This document shows, piece by piece, positions 57,457 through 64,000 of a stretch of 64,000 nucleotides of DNA. Positions within the stretch are counted from its first letter, which is position 1, and each line of letters begins with the position of its first letter. Location: contig DATNNM010000015.1 of the NCBI GenBank assembly GCA_035601835.1, positions 1 to 64,000 of the forward strand, read 5' to 3'. Origin of the DNA: Candidatus Tumulicola sp. (lineage in GTDB: Bacteria > Vulcanimicrobiota > Vulcanimicrobiia > Eremiobacterales > Eremiobacteraceae). The position numbers and the translations under genes were made by a program. The notes beneath the pieces are model-generated. The model made no database searches, was not told where the DNA came from, and saw only the letters and a program-made list of their open reading frames with translations.

Positions 57457-58041
57457 GCCTGCCGGCGCTGTTTTCTTCCCGACGCTGGGCAGAATACGGG
57501 CGACGCCCTTTGGATAGGCCGAACGCACTTCGGATATCCACTGCCGCGACAGCACGGTGAGGTACTCGAAGTCCTCCCAGGGTGCGTCGCTTTCAACGGC
57601 ATCGCGGCGGATTTTCACCAACGGTTCGAGGCCATCCCACGCCATCACCACGAGGTTGGCGTACTGCTCGAGAAAAATGCGCTTGTCGGTCAGTCCGTTT
57701 CTGATCATGTTTCCGATGTTCTCCAGGTTCCTTCCCACCGTTAGCGCATCCGCGTAGGGCACGTCAAACCGCTCCTCGCTGGCTTGTGCGGAGCTGAGGT
57801 GGAATTCTCGAACGAATTTGCGGAACTCCGGATCTTTGAGCAAGGTTGGAATTTCGAAACGCACACGGCCCATGGCGTCCCAGAAAGCAGTGTCGAGCAA
57901 GACCTGTCGCAGCGCGAGTTGGCCCGCGATTTGATTGCTGGCGCGCAGGTGCCTCAATTGAACTATCGCGGCGATCGCCGTCGCGGCGATGACGAGCGTG
58001 GTCGTGATCGTGGCAAGCGTGTTCAGCAGCTCCAGTGACAT
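57442..58041 (-). CDS. DUF4760-like membrane-anchored protein
   Basis: 199 codons from ATG 58041 (MSLELLNTLATITTTLVIAA), with AGGGAG upstream. N-terminal helix (ATITTTLVIAATAIAAIVQLRHL) then a soluble helical domain: NQIAGQLALRQVLLDTAFWDAMGRVRFEIPTLLKDPEFRKFVREFH, with late YLTVLSRQWISEVRSAYPKGV. The outline resembles DUF4760-type proteins. Function unknown. Its stop overlaps the -35 spacer of the blaI promoter. Confidence 0.65.
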   Translation of the reverse strand: MSLELLNTLATITTTLVIAATAIAAIVQLRHLRASNQIAGQLALRQVLLDTAFWDAMGRVRFEIPTLLKDPEFRKFVREFHLSSAQASEERFDVPYADALTVGRNLENIGNMIRNGLTDKRIFLEQYANLVVMAWDGLEPLVKIRRDAVESDAPWEDFEYLTVLSRQWISEVRSAYPKGVARILPSVGKKTAPAGLTGK

Positions 58042-58058
58042 GAGACGCTCCCTAAAGC

Positions 58059-58922
58059 CTAGTGGTGCTTGAATTTGCCCTTGTCGAAATACCAGTCCGG
58101 GACAAAGCTCGGAAAGCCGAATTCGCTGAACGTGTATTCGTAGTGCGCGCTGTCCCCTAGCAGGCGAATGCCGACGTGCCCTTCGCCGTCGGCAACCATG
58201 TGTTTGATGACCCAATATCCGCTCGCGGGTTCGAATTCGGAGACGGCGTCGATCGAGCCGGTCATGGCGCCCTTTGCGCCGTGTGCCATTACGTGCGCTT
58301 TCCAAACCTCGAACGTCACCACGTCGACCCACAGGTCTTTCAGGGGATGCTGGACTTCATCGGTCAAGGCGTGCATCGTCAGGTGGAACACGGGACGTCC
58401 GTTATAGATCTCGAGGCCGGCGACTTGCACCGAGTAGTAGCGATCCCCGATGACGGGTTGGGTGATCAGCACCGGCGGGGGCGTTTGGCCGGACGCGAGC
58501 GGCACCGGGCTTTCTGCCGGCGGCGGCGGTAGGGGAGCGGGCGTCGCATACAAGATGATGTTGGCGACCGGTTCGATCGGGAACGGCCGGCCGAAGTACG
58601 TCTCGGCTCTGCCGAAATGGTCCTTGCTGAGATTTTGCATGAGGCCTTGGCCGTCGCCCCGATACCACACCCGGTAGTCGTACTCGAAGCGTTGCCCGTG
58701 GTGGTCGAAAAGCTCGTGCATTTGATACGTGACGAAGGCGGGAAACGGGTGCTGCCGCGTCGTCTGCTGGGCTTTGATGAGGATCTCGTCGGCGCTGAGT
58801 TGGATCGGCTGCGGCGTCGGGGTCGCGGTCGGCGAAGGGGACGGTGACGGAGATGGACTAGCGGCACCGAGGCTTGCTGCAAGGACGGCCAGGCTTGCGA
58901 TGATGGCGGCGTAGGATCTCAC
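58059..58922 (-). CDS. Secreted hypothetical protein
   Basis: 287 codons from GTG 58922 (MRSYAAIIASLAVLAASLGA). Signal peptide, then a Pro/Ser/Thr linker (SPSPSPSPTATPTPQP) and a beta-rich domain (HPFPAFVTYQMHELFDHHGQRFEYDYRVWYRGDGQGLMQNLSKDHFGRAETYFGRPFPIEPVANIILY; LTMHALTDEVQHPLKDLWVDVVTFEVWKAHVMAHGAKG). Resembles LolA-fold-like secreted proteins. No family assigned. It is 17 bp upstream of the DUF4760-like gene on the same strand. Confidence 0.65.
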   Translation of the reverse strand: MRSYAAIIASLAVLAASLGAASPSPSPSPSPTATPTPQPIQLSADEILIKAQQTTRQHPFPAFVTYQMHELFDHHGQRFEYDYRVWYRGDGQGLMQNLSKDHFGRAETYFGRPFPIEPVANIILYATPAPLPPPPAESPVPLASGQTPPPVLITQPVIGDRYYSVQVAGLEIYNGRPVFHLTMHALTDEVQHPLKDLWVDVVTFEVWKAHVMAHGAKGAMTGSIDAVSEFEPASGYWVIKHMVADGEGHVGIRLLGDSAHYEYTFSEFGFPSFVPDWYFDKGKFKHH

Positions 58923-58984
58923 GATATGATAACGATTCGTGTCTTGCCGGGGTTGCGCCCGCCGTGGAGAGAAATGTCGGATTG

Positions 58985-61900
58985 ATGGAACGCTTCGAAC
59001 CCACCGCCGAGCAGTTGCGGGTCATCGCTCACCGAGGCAGCCACGCGCTGGTCTTCGCCGGGCCGGGTACCGGTAAGACCGAAACGCTGGCGCGCAGATT
59101 CGCTTCGCTGGTCGCCGACGACCACCTCGATCCTTCCGCCATTTTGGTCTTGACGTTCTCGCGGCGCGCCGCCGATCAGATGCTCGAGCGCATCGTTCAG
59201 CGGCTGGAAGAGCGCAGGGGCGCCGGACTTGCGGTCAGCGAGCTGTTCGTCAACACGTTTCATAGTTTCTGCGCCCGCTTGCTCGACGGCGACGGCCCGC
59301 GTTTCCGCGAGCGCAATCTCTTGACGCCGGTCAAGGAACGGCTGCTCTTCAAGCGCGTAGCGGAACGTGTGCCGCTGCGGTCATTCGATGAGGAGGTCCG
59401 CACGAGCCCAACGTTCGCCACCGACGCGCTCAACCTGATCGCTCAGCTCAAAGGGCAGGGCATGAAGCCTGCGGACGTCGACGCGGCGGCCGGCTCCGAC
59501 CCGAGGCTGCGCGACATCGCCACAATGTATCATGCGATGAACGAGGACCGCGCGCGACTCGAGCTGTCCGACTTCCGCGATCTCGTGGCCGATGCGCTCG
59601 ATGCGCTTCGCTCGCCTGACACCCCGGCCGCGCGCTGGCTGCGTGACCGCGGCGGGTTTCGGCACATCCTCGTGGATGAATTCCAAGACAGCGACATCTT
59701 GCAGCTCGAATTGTTGAAGATGCTCGCAGGGCCGGAACCGCAGCGCGAGCATCCAAACCCAGAGATCTGTTTCGTCGGCGATTTCAACCAATCGATCTAT
59801 CGTTTTCGAGGCGCTGCGCCGGAGAATATCAGCTCGGCACAACGGATTTTCGCGTGCCGGGAGTTGGAACTCAGCACCAATCGCAGGTCGGCGCAGGCTA
59901 TCTTGGATGTCGCCAACGCCACGCCGCAACTCGATCCGAAGTCGTTGACCACGGCGGAGGACCAGGCGGTACAGGGAAGCGTCGCGCTGGCACGGCCGGC
60001 CGACCCGGGCGCGGAAGTCGAGCTGATCTGCAACGAGATCGCCGCGCGCATCCATGCTGGAATACCTGCGCGCGAGATCGCCGTGTTGTTACGTGTGACC
60101 GAACCGTATCAGAGCGACATCGTCGCGGGCCTGGATGCGCGCGGCATTCCGGTCGCGGCACGACCGATCGCCGGTTTTCTCGCCGACCCGGTCATCGGCG
60201 CCGTGCTGACGGCGATGCGCCTGCTCGCTCTCGACGAGCCGACTCCCGAGCAGAACGAGCGCGACCGCGAAGTCGAACACGCGCTGTGGACGCGGCTTCT
60301 GACCAATCCCGTCATCGGATTTCGCGCGGTCGGCGTGCGCATGGCATTCGATGCCGCGCGGCGCGACCATCTCTCCGGCGCGTTGCCTGCTCTGCACCGC
60401 TATCCGCCCGATGGCGTGCGGCCCTTCCGCCAGTTCGCCCGCGCGTGGGAACGCGTGGTCAAAGACGCGCGCGACGCCGACGCAGCGAGCGTGCTCTTGG
60501 TCATTGCGCGTGAACTCGATCTGCTGCGCCCCGTGCGCGAAGAGACCGCGCCGGCGGGGTTCGACCTGCGCGCGTCGCCCGCGCGCCTTGGCGCGCTCGC
60601 TGAGGCCGCGCGCGACATGGTGGCCACGGAGCGCGCGTTGAGCGGCAAGGTGGTGGAACCGGCGCGCCTTATCGCCGACATCGCCGAGCTTTCCGGTCTG
60701 GTTGCGGATCCGGCCGAAGCTCCGCCGGCCGACGCGGATGGCGTCCACGTCATGTCGATCCACGCGGCCAAAGGCCTCGAGTTTGACTGCGTGATCGTAC
60801 CTCAGGCACTTGACGGCACGCTGCCGCAACGCGAGCGAGGCCACGCGCTCTTGCCGCACGCATCGGTTCAGGCGCTTCGCCGGCACGGGTCGGCGCTGTT
60901 CGCCGAGCCGAGCGAAGTGAATCGCGAGGAGTGCTCATTGTGGTACGTCGCGCTCACGCGCGCGCGCCGCGAGGTGCTCGTCACGGCGGCTGCCGCGGAT
61001 CGCGATGACATCGAATTAGCGCTTTCGCCGTTCGCGTATGGGATTCCGATGTCAATTCCCGGGGCTAAAGCCCCGGCACTACATGAGGAGTCAGCAGGAG
61101 CTAAAGCTCCCGCTCCACAGATCACAGAACCAGAAGTTCAGCCGCGTCGGCCGGTGCGGCGGGCGATCGAGCGGCTCTCGCCGTCGATGGTCTCAACGTT
61201 CCTGATCTGCCCACGCCGCTTCTTCTACCACTACGTGTTGCGATTGAAGCCCGAAATGGACAAAGAGGTCACGCTGCTCGGCAAGCTGCTGCACCGCACG
61301 CTCGCGGCCTTCCATCTCGACGAGCGAAGCTTTGCGGCACGCGATGACTTTGGCGCGCTGCGAGCCGCGTGGCGGACGAAACTCATCGATTTGCTTGAGC
61401 GCGAGATGCGGGAGGCGGCCGTCGAGCTCCGCTTGCCGCTAGATGCCGGTTTTCTTCGTTACACCCGTGCGGCGGCTGAGCGGCATCTGGATGAGTACGC
61501 GGCGTGGCTCGAGCAAGAAGCGCGCAGCAGACCGTTCACGGTTCAGGCGACCGAGCTGGAGCTAGACGGCGCGATTGCGGGGGTCGCTTTCCACGGGTTG
61601 GCCGATCGTGTCGACCGCCTGGAGTCCGGCGGTTTGGTCATCCGAGATTTCAAGGCCAGTCGCCGGCACGGGTTTCTTGCGAAAACTTTGAGACAAGCGT
61701 TCGAGCGGCTCGATACCGGCGAGCCCCTGGCGGGCGATGTGCCGACTGGGCTCAATCTACAACTGCCGCTTTACATGGCGCTCGCCGAAGAGAAATATGG
61801 CGAGCGCGTGGTAAGAGTGCAGTACGTCTATTTCCGCGGGAAGAGCAAACAAGAGGGGGCCTTACTCGTCGATGATGTGCAGGTGCTCGACGACGCAGAA

Positions 61901-62095
61901 CGGGGGGCCGGTCTTGAGCCCGAGCTGTTCCTGACTCGCGCCGAGATCGCGCAAGCCGTGGACGCCATCGCGGCAGCCATCGCGCGCGACCTTGCGGCCG
62001 GCAGGCTCGAAGCGTTTGCGACGGCTTCGGACGAGTCCACATGCCGGTGGTGTGATTTCAAGGATGCCTGCACCGGCGCGGGCACGGTCGCCTGA
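58985..62095 (+). CDS. UvrD/Rep-type helicase with C-terminal RecB-like nuclease (AdnA/AddB-like)
   Basis: 1036 codons from ATG 58985 (GTG 58964 possible). Helicase: FAGPGTGKTETLARRFASL (Walker A) near 20, VLTFSRRAADQM (Ia), FVNTFHSFC, ILVDEFQDSD (II) near 230, VGDFNQSIYRFRGA (III), then SIHAAKGLEFDCVIVP (V) near 590 and LWYVALTRARREVLVTAA (VI). C-terminal PD-(D/E)XK nuclease: LSPSMVSTFLICPRRFFYHYVL near 730, HGLADRVDRLESGGLVIRDFKASR near 880 (D-x-x-D-R...D-F-K), and CRWCDFKDAC; the LICP and CRWC-C set forms the Fe-S cysteines. Acts in end-resection for double-strand-break repair. Two REP-like elements are inserted in frame in the linker. Confidence 0.9.
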   Translation: MERFEPTAEQLRVIAHRGSHALVFAGPGTGKTETLARRFASLVADDHLDPSAILVLTFSRRAADQMLERIVQRLEERRGAGLAVSELFVNTFHSFCARLLDGDGPRFRERNLLTPVKERLLFKRVAERVPLRSFDEEVRTSPTFATDALNLIAQLKGQGMKPADVDAAAGSDPRLRDIATMYHAMNEDRARLELSDFRDLVADALDALRSPDTPAARWLRDRGGFRHILVDEFQDSDILQLELLKMLAGPEPQREHPNPEICFVGDFNQSIYRFRGAAPENISSAQRIFACRELELSTNRRSAQAILDVANATPQLDPKSLTTAEDQAVQGSVALARPADPGAEVELICNEIAARIHAGIPAREIAVLLRVTEPYQSDIVAGLDARGIPVAARPIAGFLADPVIGAVLTAMRLLALDEPTPEQNERDREVEHALWTRLLTNPVIGFRAVGVRMAFDAARRDHLSGALPALHRYPPDGVRPFRQFARAWERVVKDARDADAASVLLVIARELDLLRPVREETAPAGFDLRASPARLGALAEAARDMVATERALSGKVVEPARLIADIAELSGLVADPAEAPPADADGVHVMSIHAAKGLEFDCVIVPQALDGTLPQRERGHALLPHASVQALRRHGSALFAEPSEVNREECSLWYVALTRARREVLVTAAAADRDDIELALSPFAYGIPMSIPGAKAPALHEESAGAKAPAPQITEPEVQPRRPVRRAIERLSPSMVSTFLICPRRFFYHYVLRLKPEMDKEVTLLGKLLHRTLAAFHLDERSFAARDDFGALRAAWRTKLIDLLEREMREAAVELRLPLDAGFLRYTRAAAERHLDEYAAWLEQEARSRPFTVQATELELDGAIAGVAFHGLADRVDRLESGGLVIRDFKASRRHGFLAKTLRQAFERLDTGEPLAGDVPTGLNLQLPLYMALAEEKYGERVVRVQYVYFRGKSKQEGALLVDDVQVLDDAERGAGLEPELFLTRAEIAQAVDAIAAAIARDLAAGRLEAFATASDESTCRWCDFKDACTGAGTVA
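61059..61119 (+). repeat. Two REP-like palindromes inserted in frame inside the helicase-nuclease gene
   Basis: CCGGGGCT type (61059-61084) and CTCCACA type (AGCAGGAGCT-AA-AGCTCCCGCT, about 61092-61119), joined by GAGGAGTC as in the copy at 10048. They encode PGAKAPALHEESAGAKAPAPQ in the linker between helicase and nuclease domains. Confidence 0.93.
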
Positions 62096-64000
62096 ATGGT
62101 CGAGCAGCGATGGGCCGATGTCTCCGACGAACAGCAAGCCGTCGTCGAGCATCCTGTGAACCAGCCGGCGATCGTGGATGCCGGCGCCGGCACGGGTAAG
62201 ACCCATACCATCATCCACCGCGTCGCATACCTGCACCAGAAGGATCGCTGCGAGGCGAAGAACGTCTTGCTCCTCACCTTCGCTCGCAAAGCCGCCGCGG
62301 AACTACGCCGGCGCGTGCTCGAGCTGCTAGGCCCCGCGATCGATCCGCCGCATTGCTCGACCTTTCACGCGTTTGCGGCATCGGTGCTGGCCGACCACGC
62401 CTACGATCTCGGCGTGTCGCCCGACAGCACCGTCATCGAGGACCTCGATGCACGGCTGGAGTTCCTCACCGCGTTCGATGAAGTGATCTACGGCGTGGAG
62501 GCCGACGCTTCGGCGTTTCCCTTGCGCTCCGCGATGCGCGAGCAATTCGTACGCGAGCTTTTCGACGTCGCCCAAGATCTCAAGGAAGAGGCCATCGATG
62601 TCGAGACCTTTAGGAGCCACGCCATTGCCGCGACCGACGCAATCCAGAAGATCCCTTTCCGCAGCATTCAAAAGCGCGGAAAAAAGGGCGCTCCCCTCAA
62701 GGCTGAAGGGACGACGACCGACGACGAATTAGCGCAGGAGGCGGAGGAAGCGCGCGCCCGAGTGATAGCCGCCGCCGCGGTCTTCGCGCGCTACTATGCG
62801 CGTTTGCAGCAGCGCCACGCGCTGACCTACGCCGATCTGCTGCTGCTGGCTCGCAAGGGCATCGCGGAAAACCCGCGACTTGCTCAGGAGCTGCGCGGTC
62901 GGTATAAGCACTGCATCGTGGACGAATACCAGGACACCGATCTTGCCCAGCATCGTTTCTTGCAAACACTGTTCGGCGCGGGCCTCGAGTGCGTCACGGT
63001 TGTCGGCGATCCGCGCCAAAGCATCTTCGGGTTCCGTGGGGCCGTTCCGGATAACGTCCGCACGTTCGCCGCTCTACCGGGATGCGTTCCATTCGCGCTA
63101 TCGGAGAACCGCCGATCACGCCAGGAGATCCTGGACCTCGCGCACGAGATCATCGCCCCTCAGACGGGCGATGCTCAAGCGCTCCGAGCGAACCGCGGCG
63201 GCGCGGGTTCCCCGATCGTGCACGTCCGCAGCAGCTGGGAAAGCGCCACGAATCCGCGCCCCAACGCGGAAGCCAATCGCCGGGCGCAAGCACGCTTTGC
63301 GGCGTCGCAGATCGCTGCGCTGCTCGAAAGTGGACGGGTCGCGCCGCGAGAGATCGCCATGCTGACCCGCAACAAGACGAACGTCCAACCGTTCACCGCA
63401 GCGCTGCTCGAAGCCGGCGTGCCATTTCGGCTGCTGGGCGGCGCGGGCTTCTACGAGACCAACGAGATACGCGATGCGCTGGCGTGGCTGCGCGTGCTGA
63501 GCGACCCGCTCGATGGCAAGGCTCTCGCGCGTCTGACCGCTTCTGAGGCGTGCGGGCTTAGCGATGCGACGCTCGCCGAGTTGACGCAGGACCTGGGCAG
63601 CGACCAGACCGGCTTTGCGCGTAGGATCCTTGTCGATGCGCTCAGCGAGACGCTCGATGAAGACACGCGCGAGCGCCTGACGCGACTGCGACATACGGTG
63701 GACGCGATCGAACCATTTTCTGGAGCCGGACTCGATGAGGCGCTTGCCGCGGTACTCGAGCACTCCGGACTGGCGCGCCGGTACGAGGCCCTCGGCGATG
63801 AGCAGGCGGTCGCCAACCTGCGCAAACTCGAGCGCTTGGCGCTGAGCTTCCTGGAGCGCAACCGCGAGGCGCGGGCCAGCGACTTCGTGCGCTACATCAA
63901 CGAACTTGCGGCGATTGAATTCGACGATCGCGAGGCCGACCCGCCGTCGGACAACGCGGTGAGCATCATGACCGTGCACGCGGCGAAAGGACTCGAATGG
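62096..64000 (+). CDS. UvrD-like helicase, partial (cut by window end; AdnB/AddA-like)
   Basis: ATG 62096 follows the first helicase stop without a gap. 635 codons are visible and the frame is open to the window end. Motifs: QQAVVEHPVNQPAIVDAGAGTGKTHTIIHRVAYL (Walker A) near residue 25, LLLTFARKAAAELRRR, STFHAFAASVL near 85, HCIVDEYQDTDLAQ near 275, VGDPRQSIFGFRGAV near 305, ENRRSRQEIL, and MTVHAAKGLEW at the end (motif V). Tandem helicases with fused nuclease domains occur in AdnAB of Actinobacteria and AddAB elsewhere; the pair probably forms one heterodimer. Confidence 0.88.
   Translation, partial: MVEQRWADVSDEQQAVVEHPVNQPAIVDAGAGTGKTHTIIHRVAYLHQKDRCEAKNVLLLTFARKAAAELRRRVLELLGPAIDPPHCSTFHAFAASVLADHAYDLGVSPDSTVIEDLDARLEFLTAFDEVIYGVEADASAFPLRSAMREQFVRELFDVAQDLKEEAIDVETFRSHAIAATDAIQKIPFRSIQKRGKKGAPLKAEGTTTDDELAQEAEEARARVIAAAAVFARYYARLQQRHALTYADLLLLARKGIAENPRLAQELRGRYKHCIVDEYQDTDLAQHRFLQTLFGAGLECVTVVGDPRQSIFGFRGAVPDNVRTFAALPGCVPFALSENRRSRQEILDLAHEIIAPQTGDAQALRANRGGAGSPIVHVRSSWESATNPRPNAEANRRAQARFAASQIAALLESGRVAPREIAMLTRNKTNVQPFTAALLEAGVPFRLLGGAGFYETNEIRDALAWLRVLSDPLDGKALARLTASEACGLSDATLAELTQDLGSDQTGFARRILVDALSETLDEDTRERLTRLRHTVDAIEPFSGAGLDEALAAVLEHSGLARRYEALGDEQAVANLRKLERLALSFLERNREARASDFVRYINELAAIEFDDREADPPSDNAVSIMTVHAAKGLEW

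Noticed and set aside
171-61119. Palindromic repeats as a CRISPR array
   Set aside because: The units lie one by one or in mixed tandems without regular unique spacers, and no cas genes are present.
171-61119. Palindromic repeats as ordinary transcription terminators
   Set aside because: They lack T-tracts, occur inside genes and at gene starts, and keep one orientation regardless of gene direction.
1-64000. rRNA, tRNA genes and riboswitches
   Set aside because: I looked for typical cloverleaf or conserved riboswitch cores and found none I could support by eye.

Overview
The window is 64 kb of GC-rich bacterial chromosome with genes densely packed on both strands. No rRNA or tRNA gene is present to place it. 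A diderm (outer-membrane) cell is implied by a TolC/RND/adaptor efflux set and by many lipoproteins and secreted proteins. The DUF1800/DUF1501 pair, the tandem sorbosone-dehydrogenase-like lipoproteins and the abundant short palindromes would fit an uncultured soil lineage such as Eremiobacterota/Vulcanimicrobiota, but this placement is inference.

Layout. 0-10 kb, all minus strand: a membrane protein, then the 5-oxoprolinase genes pxpB-pxpC-pxpA run by ATGA overlap into rimP-nusA-ylxR-infB-(TPR gene)-rbfA-nrnA-truB, the conserved transcription/translation-factor cluster. 10-30 kb: accessory metabolic and secreted proteins (a DUF255 protein, an FAD oxidoreductase, two DUF1800 genes plus the relic of a third, DUF1501, an S1/P1-type nuclease, two PQQ-sugar-dehydrogenase-like proteins, a DUF885 protein, two DNA glycosylases). 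30-35 kb: a compact run of inositol-phosphatase family, EamA transporter, esterase, M20 peptidase and rhomboid-like genes. 35.4-37.3 kb: an orphan Rhs C-terminal tip with a candidate membrane-anchored immunity gene. 37.5-45.7 kb: a DUF2249-Crp fusion regulator, a glycosidase-like surface protein, a NamZ-like protein, a two-component system and a TPR protein. 45.7-58 kb, minus strand: a 41-codon gene, a sulfur-related set (ArsR-rhodanese, an MBL-fold protein with an in-frame UGA, an MFS transporter) and a BlaI/M56-controlled RND efflux operon ending in Met-rich and FixH-like lipoproteins. 59-64 kb: two consecutive UvrD-like helicases, the first with a C-terminal nuclease and an Fe-S type cysteine set (AdnAB/AddAB-like), the second cut by the window end.

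About fifty short palindromic elements in five sequence families are scattered through the window. Every one I found lies in the same orientation whatever the direction of the neighbouring genes, and on the minus strand each stem is preceded by GTAG or GTGG, the hallmark of REP elements mobilised by RAYT/TnpA-REP transposases. Several sit inside reading frames or supply their start or stop codons. They are absent from 45.76-61.06 kb, which suggests that segment has a different history.

The strongest leads are the UGA codon at a usual Cys position in the MBL-fold protein (candidate selenocysteine), the one-way REP-like repeats, the duplicated operator palindrome of the BlaI/M56 efflux operon, the orphan Rhs toxin/immunity pair and the 41-codon gene.
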